In this document: in pieces, positions 16,651 to 25,781 of the stretch | Layout of the letters: every line of letters starts with the position of its first letter | Numbering within the stretch: the first letter of the stretch is position 1 | Source of the DNA: Vibrio ostreae | Lineage (GTDB): Bacteria > Pseudomonadota > Gammaproteobacteria > Enterobacterales > Vibrionaceae | Length of the DNA: 64,000 bases | NCBI RefSeq assembly: GCF_019226825.1 | Contig: NZ_CP076642.1 | Coordinates: 434,001 to 498,000, forward strand | Direction: 5' to 3' | Notes under the pieces: model-generated | Told to the model about the DNA's origin: nothing | The model's input: the letters and a program-made list of their open reading frames with translations, nothing else | Databases searched by the model: none | Made by a program: the position numbers and the translations under genes

Positions 16651-16672
16651 TTTACATCCCTTTCATCTTTAA

Positions 16673-16724
16673 CTGAACGATCGTTTAGGATAGACTTTAG
16701 CGGTAAACTAAACGATCAGTCAAG
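16673..16724. promoter_or_regulatory. TetR-type operator pair between gst and tetR
   Basis: CTGAACGATCGTTTAG (16673-16688) is a 16-bp palindrome with one mismatch. A second, less symmetrical copy begins CTAAACGATCAGT at 16708. Both share the core AAACGATC and lie between the divergent gst and tetR genes. Confidence 0.68.
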
Positions 16725-16776
16725 AATCATTTTAACCAGCCTGATAAGCTCGGGCGCACCAACGAGGCAGATAACC

Positions 16777-17358
16777 ATGGCCAGAAAATGTAATTTTGAT
16801 CGCGACCAGAAGCTGACCCAGGCCATGGAACTGTTCTGGCAACGGGGCTATGCCCATACTGCGATTTCTGATCTGATCGATGCGCTGCAAATCAACCGCT
16901 TCAGCCTGTACAACACCTTTGGTGACAAACAGCAACTCTACTATGAGGCGTTGGATAAATACCTGCAGTCGGTCTCTTTTCCGGCACTGGCGGAGCTGCA
17001 AAAGCCGCAGGCATCGCTGAGCGAGATAGAGCACTTTCTGCGCCAGTTCGCAGAACTCCAGCGCCAACGCAGCTGTGGCTGTTTTATGCAAAACGCGTTA
17101 GTGGAACATGCCGGAGAGGATGAGCGGGTACTGGAACGTGGTCACCAACTGTTTGATCACTTAACCGAGGTGCTGACACAGGCGTTAGCCAATGCGGTCG
17201 CGAGCGGCGCTGTGACCGGCAATCTTGCCCCTGCGGCGCTCGCCAGCCTGATCCTGACCCAGATGCAGGGCATGCGCGTGCTGGGCAAAGCCAAACGTTA
17301 TCAGGACCTTGAGCAGGCACTGGAAACCCTGCTGCAACTGATTAAGAGAGAGGCATGA
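16777..17358 (+). CDS. TetR-family transcriptional regulator
   Basis: A 193-residue repressor. The N-terminal helix-turn-helix (AMELFWQRGYAHTAISDLIDALQINRFSLYNTFGDKQQLYYEAL, described in pieces) matches AcrR/TetR regulators of the NemR-like type. The ligand-binding C-terminal half contains a CGCF pair near residue 90 that could sense electrophiles or redox state, as cysteines do in NemR. It overlaps the next gene by ATGA and faces gst divergently. Auto-repression and control of gst are likely from the shared palindromes. Confidence 0.88.
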   Translation: MARKCNFDRDQKLTQAMELFWQRGYAHTAISDLIDALQINRFSLYNTFGDKQQLYYEALDKYLQSVSFPALAELQKPQASLSEIEHFLRQFAELQRQRSCGCFMQNALVEHAGEDERVLERGHQLFDHLTEVLTQALANAVASGAVTGNLAPAALASLILTQMQGMRVLGKAKRYQDLEQALETLLQLIKREA

Positions 17359-17774
17359 TGATCAATGTTATCGCCACCCGTCTGACCCGGGGCGCCGATC
17401 TGAAACAGTCGATTCTGGCACTGATCAGGCAGAACCAGGTGCAGGCAGGGTCTGTCGCGTCCTGCGCCGGATGCTTATCAACGCTCAATATTCGCCTTGC
17501 GGACAGTCACAGCACACTGAGCATTGAAGCACCGTTTGAAATTGTCTCGCTGATGGGCACCCTGACCCATGCTCACCTTCATCTGCATATTGCAGTCGCT
17601 GATGCAAAGGGCAAAGTCTGGGGCGGTCATTTGCTGGATGGCAATATCGTCAATACCACAGCAGAACTGATTATCCATCACTACCCGACTCTGCAGTTTG
17701 AACGCCAGTTTGACAGCGATACCGGCTACAGTGAGCTGACGGTCCATGAATCGGCTCAAACAGAATCGTCTTAA
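17355..17774 (+). CDS. PPC-domain (DUF296) DNA-binding-type protein
   Basis: A 139-residue protein of the PPC/DUF296 family, a trimeric beta fold found in plant AT-hook proteins and as stand-alone bacterial proteins. The family histidines are seen in THAHLHLHIAV and GGHLLDGN. The start overlaps the tetR stop (ATGATGA), so the two are co-translated. Its function is unknown; the metal-binding-like histidines suggest an enzyme or sensor rather than a classic DNA binder. Confidence 0.82.
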   Translation: MMINVIATRLTRGADLKQSILALIRQNQVQAGSVASCAGCLSTLNIRLADSHSTLSIEAPFEIVSLMGTLTHAHLHLHIAVADAKGKVWGGHLLDGNIVNTTAELIIHHYPTLQFERQFDSDTGYSELTVHESAQTESS

Positions 17775-17805
17775 ACCCAATCTGCTCAAACCTATTCGTA
17801 TTGAA

Positions 17806-17836
17806 AACAAAGGCCCGGCATTGCCGGGCCTTTGTC
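17806..17836. terminator. Bidirectional terminator
   Basis: AAAGGCCCGGCA pairs perfectly with TGCCGGGCCTTT, with A and T flanks on either side. It serves the convergent PPC gene and yejF. Confidence 0.88.
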
Positions 17837-17861
17837 TGTCACTCAAACATTGCAAGCAACA

Positions 17862-19454
17862 CTAAAACGACGACAGGCTGACCAGCTGACGGGTATAAGG
17901 CTGGCCGGGGTTCTGAAACAGGTCCAGCGTCGGACCCTGCTCTACAATTTCACCCTGCTTCATTACTATGGTGTAATGACACAGTGATTTCACCACGTTG
18001 AGATCATGGCTGATAAATAGATAGGTTAAGCCGTATTTTTCCTGCAGCGATTTGAGCAAATCCAGCACCTGCGCCTGTACTGTGCGATCCAGAGACGATG
18101 TCGGCTCGTCGAGCAGAATAAATTCCGGTTTCAACACCAGAGCCCGGGCAATCGCAACCCGCTGACGCTGACCGCCGGAGAACTCATTCGGATAACGATG
18201 GCGAGTTTGTGGATCGAGATCCACTTCGCGCATCGCATCACAGATCGCCGCATCAATCTGTTCGTCGCTGAAATCGGTATGCACGTACAGGCCTTCACCA
18301 ATCACCTGTGCCACTGACATTCGCGGATTGAGCGCCGAAAACGGGTCCTGAAACACCACCTGCATTTTACTGCGGTACGGCAACATACCTTTACGATCCA
18401 AACCTTGCAGGTCGTGTCCGTCGTACTCAATCACACCCTGCGAATTCACCAGTTTCAGGATTGCCATGCCGGTGGTTGATTTGCCTGAACCACTTTCGCC
18501 GACCAAACCAATCGAATGACCTTTTCTGAGTTCAAACTGCATGTCCGTTACTGCTTTCACGTGGTCTACGGTGCGTTTAAGCAGGCCACCGGTGATGGGA
18601 AACCACACTTTGAGATCCTGAGCTTTGAGCAGAACCGGGCTGTTGCTGTCCACCGGTACCGGTAAGCCGCGCGGATCAGACTGGATCAGCAATTGGGTAT
18701 AAGGATGCTGCGGCGCCGAAAACAGAGTCTTACACTGATTAACCTCAACCAGTTTCCCTTCCTGCATCACGGCTACCCGATCGGCAATGCGGCGCACAAT
18801 GCTCAGATCATGCGTGATGAACAGCATCGCCATACCGAGCTCTTGTTGCAGAGATTTGAGCAGATCGAGGATTTGCGCCTGCACTGACACATCCAGCGCC
18901 GTGGTCGGCTCGTCGGCAATCAGCAGCTCCGGCTCATTAATCAGTGCCATCGCGATCATCACCCGCTGGCGTTCACCACCGGATAATTCATGCGGATAAG
19001 CGTTGATCTTACTGGCCGGATTTCGGATACCGACTTTTTCCAGCCAGCTGACCGCGAGATTCTCCGCTTTTTTTTGCCGCATGCCGCGATGAATAGCCAG
19101 GGTTTCCACCAGCTGCTTACCAATTTTGTGCAGCGGGTTGAGTGACACCATCGGCTCCTGAAAAATCATACCAATCCGGCCACCGCGAATACCGCGTAAC
19201 TGACGCTCGGAGCATTGCAGTGTATTCACCCCGGCAAAATTGATTTGACCTTCCAGATAATGGGCCGAACCTTTGGGCAGCAGCTTTAAAATCGCATTCG
19301 CGGTCACCGATTTACCCGAACCGCTCTCGCCCACCAGCGCCAGAGTTTCGCCTTTATTGATCGACAGCGATACCTGATGAGTCACCGCCTGCACCGCATC
19401 ACTGCGGCCAAAGCCGACCGACAAGTTTTCGATTGTGAGTAATGCTTCGCTCAT
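17862..19454 (-). CDS. yejF: Peptide ABC transporter, double ATP-binding protein YejF
   Basis: A 530-residue tandem ABC ATPase. Each half has Walker A (LVGESGSGKS at ~40 and ~315), a signature motif (LSGGERQR, FSGGQRQR) and Walker B (LLIADEPTTALD, FILLDEPTSSLD). It powers the YejABEF importer, known to take up peptides and microcin C. Its start overlaps the yejE stop by one base (TGATG). It is the last gene of yejABEF. Confidence 0.95.
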   Translation of the reverse strand: MSEALLTIENLSVGFGRSDAVQAVTHQVSLSINKGETLALVGESGSGKSVTANAILKLLPKGSAHYLEGQINFAGVNTLQCSERQLRGIRGGRIGMIFQEPMVSLNPLHKIGKQLVETLAIHRGMRQKKAENLAVSWLEKVGIRNPASKINAYPHELSGGERQRVMIAMALINEPELLIADEPTTALDVSVQAQILDLLKSLQQELGMAMLFITHDLSIVRRIADRVAVMQEGKLVEVNQCKTLFSAPQHPYTQLLIQSDPRGLPVPVDSNSPVLLKAQDLKVWFPITGGLLKRTVDHVKAVTDMQFELRKGHSIGLVGESGSGKSTTGMAILKLVNSQGVIEYDGHDLQGLDRKGMLPYRSKMQVVFQDPFSALNPRMSVAQVIGEGLYVHTDFSDEQIDAAICDAMREVDLDPQTRHRYPNEFSGGQRQRVAIARALVLKPEFILLDEPTSSLDRTVQAQVLDLLKSLQEKYGLTYLFISHDLNVVKSLCHYTIVMKQGEIVEQGPTLDLFQNPGQPYTRQLVSLSSF

Positions 19455-20497
19455 CAGCCTCTCCGTTGTAAATGGGGGTCAAACGCATCCCGCACGGCTT
19501 CACCGACAAATACCAGCAAAGTCAGCATCAGCGACAACACAACAAACGCCGAAATACCCAGCCACGGAGCCTGTAAATTGGTTTTACCTTGAGCCAGCAA
19601 TTCACCCAGTGATGGTGAACCGACTGGCAGACCAAAACCGAGAAAATCGAGAGACGTTAAGGTGGTGACCGAGCCTGACAAAATGAACGGCATCATGGTT
19701 AATGACGCGACCATCGCGTTCGGTAACATGTGGCGCAAAATGATACGGGTGTCATTCACCCCCATCGCCTGCGCCGCGCGTACGTAATCAAAATTACGGC
19801 AGCGTAAGAATTCTGCCCGCACCACGCCCACCAGACTCATCCAGCTGAACAGCACCATGATGCCGAGCAACCACCAGAAATTCGGTTCGACAAAACTCGA
19901 CAGAATAATCAACAGAAACAGGGTTGGCATGCCTGACCACACTTCGATAAAGCGCTGGCCGAGTAAATCCAGCCAGCCGCCGTAATAACCCTGAGTGGCA
20001 CCAACCACCACACCGATCAATGAAGATATGATGGTGAGGACAAAACCAAACAGCACTGAAATACGAAAGCCGTAGATAATTCGCGCCAGGACATCGCGCC
20101 CTTTGTCATCGGTGCCCAGCCAGTTGACACTGTCCGGAGCAGACGGTACAGAGCCGACAATATCGAAGTTGATGGTGTCGTAACTGAAATGGATCAGTGG
20201 CCAAATCATATACCCCTTCTCTTCAATCAGATCGATGACATACGGATCGGTGTAATCCGCTTCGGTCTCAAATTCACCGCCAAAGCGGGTTTCGGCGTAT
20301 TGCTCGGCTATCGGGAAAAACCATTGGTTATCATAAGAGACAAACAAAGGTTTATCGTTGGCAATAACCTCAGCAAACAAGCTGATAAGAAACAGCAGCG
20401 AAAATATCCACAACGAATAGAAACCACGCCGGTTGGATTTAAATCGCTGCCAGCGCGCCGCGTTGAGCGGATTCACTTTTTTACTTCTCAACACCAT
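19454..20497 (-). CDS. yejE: Peptide ABC transporter permease YejE
   Basis: A 347-residue inner-membrane permease. An N-terminal membrane segment (FYSLWIFSLLFLISLFAEVIA) precedes a periplasmic loop and five C-terminal helices. The cytoplasmic EAA loop that contacts the ATPase is seen in YVRAAQAMGVNDTRIILRHMLPNA. It directly adjoins yejB and yejF. Confidence 0.94.
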   Translation of the reverse strand: MVLRSKKVNPLNAARWQRFKSNRRGFYSLWIFSLLFLISLFAEVIANDKPLFVSYDNQWFFPIAEQYAETRFGGEFETEADYTDPYVIDLIEEKGYMIWPLIHFSYDTINFDIVGSVPSAPDSVNWLGTDDKGRDVLARIIYGFRISVLFGFVLTIISSLIGVVVGATQGYYGGWLDLLGQRFIEVWSGMPTLFLLIILSSFVEPNFWWLLGIMVLFSWMSLVGVVRAEFLRCRNFDYVRAAQAMGVNDTRIILRHMLPNAMVASLTMMPFILSGSVTTLTSLDFLGFGLPVGSPSLGELLAQGKTNLQAPWLGISAFVVLSLMLTLLVFVGEAVRDAFDPHLQRRG

Positions 20498-21586
20498 TTA
20501 GCGGGCCTCAAAATCAATACGCGGATCAACCCAGGTGTAGGTCAAATCCGAAATAATGCCGAGTATCAGACCAAGTAATGTCATGATGTACAATGAGCTG
20601 AATACCACCGGATAATCACGCTGAATCGTGGACTCAAAGCCCAGCAGGCCAATGCCCTCCAGCGAGAACATCACCTCAATCAGCATCGAGCCGGTGAAAA
20701 AGATACTGATAAACGCACTCGGAAAACCGGCGATGATGATCAGCATCGCGTTACGAAACACGTGCTTGTACAGAATACTGCCCTCATCCAGCCCTTTAGC
20801 ACGTGCGGTGACCACATACTGCTTATTGATCTCATCCAGAAACGAGTTTTTGGTCAGCATGCTTAGGGTCGCAAAGCCACTGATCACCATGGCGCAAATC
20901 GGCAAAGCCAGATGCCAGAAGTAATCGATGATCTGCTGATACCCGTTGAGCTGGTCAAAATTATCCGACACCAGCCCCCGCAGCGGGAACCAGCTGAAGT
21001 AGTTGCCACTGGCAAACAGAATGATCAGAATAATCGCAAACAAAAAACCGGGAATGGCATAACCAACGATCACCACCGCACTTGACCAGACATCAAAGCG
21101 TGAGCCGTGATGAATCGCCTTCATGATGCCGAGCGGAATTGAGATCAGATAGATGATCAACGTACTCCACAAGCCGAGTGATATCGACACCGGTAAGCGG
21201 TCAACAATCAAATCAATCACATTACCGCCGCGGAACAAGCTCTCGCCGAAGTTAAACGTGACGTAATTTTTCAGCATGTCGAAATAGCGTTCGTGCAGTG
21301 GCTTATCAAAACCAAACTGACGTTTAATCGCTTCCACCACCTCAGGATCCAAACCACGAGAGCCCTTGTAGCCGGTCGGGTCACCATTGTCGACTTTCGA
21401 CATATCGACTTCCTGCCCCCCTCCGGAAAAGCGCTCCATGATGCCGGAGGTATGGCCCTGCAGGTTGGCAATCGCCTGCTCAACCGGCCCACCGGGCGCT
21501 ATCTGGATGATGAAGAAGTTAATGGTAATGATGGCCCACAGCGTTGGTATCACCAACAGCAAACGGCGAATGATGTACGCAGCCAT
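20498..21586 (-). CDS. yejB: Peptide ABC transporter permease YejB
   Basis: A 362-residue inner-membrane permease partner of YejE. It begins [19 protein letters not shown] and has the EAA-type loop [25 protein letters not shown] and ends with [13 protein letters not shown], both typical of dipeptide/oligopeptide permeases. Its stop directly abuts the yejE start. It lies 9 bp after yejA. Confidence 0.94.
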   Translation of the reverse strand: MAAYIIRRLLLVIPTLWAIITINFFIIQIAPGGPVEQAIANLQGHTSGIMERFSGGGQEVDMSKVDNGDPTGYKGSRGLDPEVVEAIKRQFGFDKPLHERYFDMLKNYVTFNFGESLFRGGNVIDLIVDRLPVSISLGLWSTLIIYLISIPLGIMKAIHHGSRFDVWSSAVVIVGYAIPGFLFAIILIILFASGNYFSWFPLRGLVSDNFDQLNGYQQIIDYFWHLALPICAMVISGFATLSMLTKNSFLDEINKQYVVTARAKGLDEGSILYKHVFRNAMLIIIAGFPSAFISIFFTGSMLIEVMFSLEGIGLLGFESTIQRDYPVVFSSLYIMTLLGLILGIISDLTYTWVDPRIDFEAR

Positions 21587-21595
21587 AACTTCCTC

Positions 21596-23412
21596 TTAAC
21601 GACGCTTCTCAGGTAATTTTTCGGCCTTCTGTTTGGAGATCCACCAGGTATCCAAACCAAGATCGTACTTAGGCATTACAGCCGGACGCTCAAACTTATC
21701 CCAGCTCGCGACCCGGTACATACTGGTGTGCCACTGCGGAATGATGTAAAAATTCCACTGCAGGATACGATCCAGCGCTTTACCCAATGATTTCAGCTTT
21801 TCCGGATGTTCCTGATTCTTGGCGATATCCAGGGTTAGCTGATCAATCACCGGATCCGTCACGCCTGCGGTGTTGTAGGTCGAATCAAGATAATGCGAGT
21901 TCCACACTATCATCAGGTTCGGATTCGGGAACGGATTAGCAGCATAAGAAGACGAGACCATATCGAAGTCTCTGTCACGCAGGCGCTTGATGTACTGCGT
22001 GGTATCGATGGTACGGATCTTCATATCAATGCCCATCAGCTTGAGATTCTTTTGCAGCGGAATCGCAATACGTTCAGAGGTCGGGCTGTAAATCAGCAGC
22101 TCAAAAGACATTGGCTGACCGGTTTTAACATTGGTCATCACCTTATCTTTCAACTCCCATCCCGCCTCTTTCAGCAGTTTGAACGCCTGACGCATCTGCG
22201 GACGAATACGACCACTGCCATCGGTGACCGGTGGTTGATACTCTTGCGTAAACACTCGCGCCGGAATCTTATCTTTAACCGGATTTAACACCGTCAGTTC
22301 AGCGTCATCCGGTAAACCTTTCGCCTCGTATTCGGTATTCTGAAAGTAACTGCGAGTGCGAGTGTACTGACTGTAGAACATGTTTTTGTTCATCCACTCA
22401 AAGTCCATCGCATAATTCAGCGCTTCGCGAACACGCACGTCACTAAACACCGGACGCTGGGTATTAAACACAAAGCCTTGTGTTGCCGCCGGAGCATCGT
22501 GCGGAATTTCTTCTTTTTAATGAAACCGTTATCAAAATTGGCGCCGGTGTAAGAGGTCGCCCAGTACTTAGCCTGACTCTCCTGGCGTAAATCAAACTCA
22601 CCGGCTTTGAACGCTTCCAGCATGACGGTGTCATCACGGTAATAATCGTACTGCACCTCTTTGAAGTTGTTACGACCGACATTAACCGGTAAATCTTTGG
22701 CCCAGTAATTATCATCCAGTTTATAGGTCACACTCTGACCAGGTTTGAACTCTTCCACTTTATAAGCGCTGCTACCAACCGGCGGCTGATTAAGCGGTTC
22801 TGACAGGCTCTTATCCTTCCAGAAGTGCTGCGGTAACACACGAGTTGACTGCGCAAAACTAAACAACTTTTCACGATTCGGCTCTGCCATTTCAATTCGC
22901 ACCGTTTTGTCATTCAGCGCTTTAACCGATTTTATTTCTTTGTAGTAAACCCGGTACTGAGGCACGCCTTCAGTCATAAACTTGTTGAAGGTAAATTCCA
23001 CGTCGTGCGCGGTAATAGGCACGCCATCCTGAAAACGCGCGTTGGGATTGATGTCCAGCTCCAGCCAGGCGTAATCATCCGAGTAACGCACTTTCTCTGC
23101 AATCAAAGGATAGTAGGAGTCAATTTCGTCAGCCGGTGAAAACATCAGCGGATCGTAGAGCTCACCACTGGCTGCCGCAGCGACGCCACGCGAGGCGTAG
23201 CGGTTGAAGTTATCGTAGGTGCCGACCTGGCCATAAGTCACTTTGCCGTATTTTGGCGCATCGGGATTAACATAATCAAAGTGAGTGAAGTTTGGCGGAT
23301 ACTTTGCTGTGCCGAAACCCACCAGGCTGGTACTTTCGATCACATCAGCGAGAGAGAAATGGCTGGTCAGAGCTAATATCATCCCTAACGCCATTGGTCT
23401 TACTTTCCCCAT
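21596..23412 (-). pseudogene. yejA: Peptide ABC transporter substrate-binding protein YejA, frameshifted
   Basis: YejA is the periplasmic peptide-binding subunit of YejABEF. The N-terminal part (from ATG 23412, RBS AAGGA, signal peptide ending SLADV) reads in frame through SYTGANFDNGFIKK, then shifts. The C-terminal part resumes in another frame with FVFNTQRPVFSDVRVREALNYA. Adding one A to the A5 run (T5 at 22514-22518 on the plus strand) restores KKEEIPHDAPAATQG and gives one continuous protein of about 605 residues. All domains are otherwise intact. The lesion is either a real single-base deletion in a homopolymer or a sequencing error. The rest of the operon looks functional. Confidence 0.9.
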
Positions 23413-23764
23413 TCAAAAATCCTTCTGCTTAATGTTGCGTCTGGCGCCGACATTGCGTCAGTCCGAGGACACGATCATTTCTTATCAATAATTCAGCTAG
23501 TTATGAGTATATACCCTTTAGATCCGAGATGCAGTATTCCATCGTTGACTGCGGGTCTGGCTGCAAAACTGTTCACCTTGCCAGACCGACTATCCACCCT
23601 GGCAGACAAGCCGGTCAGCTGTGCGTCAATATCTTGCAGGTACTGATGCTATAGACAGCCCCGGCATCAGCAAAGTTCAAACAATTCAGCCACCTGTGAA
23701 ACGGGATATGGATGCACCGAGCTAACCGATATGAGAACGCTACATCAGATACGCCAACCGAGGT
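23413..23764. other. 352-bp gap, yejA promoter region
   Basis: This stretch separates yejA from the upstream Nudix gene on the same strand. It should hold the yejABEF promoter. A short 47-codon frame on the plus strand has no ribosome site. No clear operator was seen. Confidence 0.5.
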
Positions 23765-24283
23765 TTACAGCAGTTCTCTGGCGATCAGGCGCAACAGGAA
23801 AGTCTCCCGCTCCACACTCATGCCCTTTTTATCGCTTTCGGTCATCGTCTTTTCATTGTGGCGTATCGCATCATTAATATTAATCCACACCGGCTTCATG
23901 CCATTTTTAACTTCATAATCTTCAAACCGCGTTTCGCCCAGTACTCGGTCAATTTTGCAGGTAAAACAATGGGAAATCATATGCATCACCTCGGCGTCAT
24001 CACGATACCAGGGACGAAACTCCTCATAGATGCCATAGGGTTGAATATGATGAATATTCTTCGCACCCGTTTCTTCTTCCAGTTCTCTCACCAACCCCTG
24101 CAGAATATCCTCATGCGCATCGACCCCGCCGCCCGGCAGGGTGTAATCGTGATAGCGTGCGGTATACAGCATCAGAATATCTTCACCATCAACCACAATG
24201 GCCCGCGCCGCCTGACGCTGAATGATGCGATACTCGCTTAACGGTCCGAGTTCAGGATGGGTGGCAGTGTGTATATGTCTCAT
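23765..24283 (-). CDS. Nudix hydrolase
   Basis: A 172-residue Nudix enzyme that hydrolyses a nucleoside diphosphate linked to another group. The Nudix box is complete: GGGVDAHEDILQGLVRELEEETGA, quoted here as GGGVDAHED plus RELEEETG (residues ~50-75), with all catalytic glutamates. The substrate cannot be inferred. The start follows GAGGAATCG. It appears to be monocistronic. Confidence 0.88.
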   Translation of the reverse strand: MRHIHTATHPELGPLSEYRIIQRQAARAIVVDGEDILMLYTARYHDYTLPGGGVDAHEDILQGLVRELEEETGAKNIHHIQPYGIYEEFRPWYRDDAEVMHMISHCFTCKIDRVLGETRFEDYEVKNGMKPVWININDAIRHNEKTMTESDKKGMSVERETFLLRLIARELL

Positions 24284-24412
24284 TTCGATTCCTCACCAGT
24301 TTTGCCGCCCACTTTATATCAAAACTCCCTGTTAACGCAGGGATTTTACCCACATGCGATGCCCTCTGTTTAAACCGTGCGCGGCGCATGCTCAATCCGG
24401 GCCTGATCTCCC

Positions 24413-24653
24413 TCAGGTGCTTACTCTATCCTCAGGTGCCGGCTCTATCAGGATGTAACAGGTAGCGGCCGCGATATGTCCGCCTCTGCCGTAGCGCAAC
24501 ATCAGCTCATTGATGTTGGCTCGTAAACGGCGATCAAAGATCGATTTTTCCGTACTGCATGTCTTTAGGTTCAACACGCTTGATGTCGTTAATCAGGTCG
24601 AGTTTTTGAGTAGTACGGCATACGCCAGGATCAAAGTACCGTATGAAATAACT
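24413..24653 (-). pseudogene. Unrecognised decayed coding remnant
   Basis: On the minus strand two adjoining frames read as plausible protein with no start codon. The first gives KLDLINDIKRVEPKDMQYG and stops at KIDL. The second continues FDRRLRANINELMLRYGRGG and HIAAATCYILIEP to a TGA at 24413-24415. Joining them needs a small indel near 24536. The 597-bp gap between the Nudix and siderophore genes otherwise holds only the Fur box. I do not recognise the family. Confidence 0.35.
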
Positions 24654-24801
24654 CTAGACTGCATCAGCAGTTTGACAAATCTAAGCTGCTGTTTTCAATG
24701 TAGCAAAGCCACAAACTGCCAGTATGATCACGCCTTTTATTACGCCGTACAGCAGTGCATTTACAATGGTTCATTTGGTGTAGTTCGTAAATTTCAGTAA
24801 A

Positions 24802-24816
24802 TGACAACAATTATCA
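24802..24816. promoter_or_regulatory. Fur box upstream of the siderophore-interacting gene
   Basis: TGACAACAATTATCA matches the 7-1-7 Fur consensus TGATAATNATTATCA at 12 of 14 defined positions. It lies 65 bp before the start codon, so iron-dependent repression by Fur is likely. Confidence 0.7.
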
Positions 24817-24880
24817 TTGCCGAATGACAAAATTAGCGTTAAGGTGAGTACACTTATCGGCTGCCAGACATCAGGTTACT

Positions 24881-25675
24881 ATGCAAAACAAACAAAAATC
24901 CCGTCGCAATTTCGCGCTGACTGTTACTGAAACCCAACAAATTTCGCCAAACTTCCAGCGTATTACGCTGCAGGGAGATGAGATTGCCCATTTCGGTAAA
25001 GAGAGTGAAGGCGGATACATTAAGTTATTATTTACGCCTCAGGGCGGAACTGATATCGGTAGCCTGAGTGAAGAAGAGCGTCCATTGATGCGCACTTACA
25101 CCATTCGTCAATTTGATCCGGCCAGCAACCAGATTGTGGTCGATTTTGTCCGTCACATTACCAGCGACCTGTCTTGTGGCTTCGCTGCCCGCTGGGCGGA
25201 AAGCGCACAAGTCGGCGATACCATTTCGATTGCAGGGCCGGGTAAAAGTCAGTCTCTGAACCAGGACGCCGATTGGGTATTTCTTGCCGCTGACATGACG
25301 GCTATCCCTGCACTGTCTGTGACTTTGTCACAGCTCAATTCTGATGCTCGCGGTTATGCCGTGGTTGAACTGGCTTCCATCGCTGATAAACCAGAACTGC
25401 AGGCACCGGCCGGTATCGAACTTATCTGGGCATGCAGCGACCAGGGAGAAACCCTTGCCGATGCAGTACAAGCACAGGCCTGGTTGGCCGGCCAGTGTTC
25501 GGTGTGGTGTGCGTGTGAATTTGAATCGATGCGGACATTGCGTCAATATTTCCGTAATGAAAAAGAGATCGACCGCGAACATATCTACATCAGTAGCTAC
25601 TGGAAAAACGGCGTCAGCGAAGATGGTCACAAAGTTCTCAAGCGCGCGGATGCAGACGCAGACACCACCAGCTGA
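24881..25675 (+). CDS. Siderophore-interacting protein (ViuB-like ferric-siderophore reductase)
   Basis: A 264-residue cytoplasmic flavoprotein that reduces ferric siderophores to release iron. Family signs are RPLMRTYTIRQFD (FAD-binding RxYT, residues ~70-80), GPGKSQSL and the C-terminal YISSYWKNGVSEDGHK. The start at 24881 follows CAGGTTACT. A Fur box lies 65 bp upstream. It is monocistronic, with a bidirectional terminator after it. Confidence 0.92.
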   Translation: MQNKQKSRRNFALTVTETQQISPNFQRITLQGDEIAHFGKESEGGYIKLLFTPQGGTDIGSLSEEERPLMRTYTIRQFDPASNQIVVDFVRHITSDLSCGFAARWAESAQVGDTISIAGPGKSQSLNQDADWVFLAADMTAIPALSVTLSQLNSDARGYAVVELASIADKPELQAPAGIELIWACSDQGETLADAVQAQAWLAGQCSVWCACEFESMRTLRQYFRNEKEIDREHIYISSYWKNGVSEDGHKVLKRADADADTTS

Positions 25676-25720
25676 TAAGGCTGCGAACCACGCCAATAAT
25701 GTCGGTATCTGAAGTCAAAA

Positions 25721-25744
25721 AAGCCAGCGTATCACCGCTGGCTT
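25721..25744. terminator. Bidirectional terminator
   Basis: AAGCCAGCG pairs with CGCTGGCTT around a 6-nt loop, with A and T runs on each side, between convergent genes. Confidence 0.82.
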
Positions 25745-25781
25745 TGGTTTATCTGGCGAACATAGCATCGCGATAAAGAGT

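Noticed and set aside
23502..23645. 47-codon plus-strand frame in the gap upstream of yejA
   Set aside because: No ribosome site and no family-like features.
24510..24800. 96-residue plus-strand open frame before the siderophore-interacting gene
   Set aside because: It has no ribosome site, cysteine-rich random-looking composition, and is antisense to the better-looking decayed remnant.
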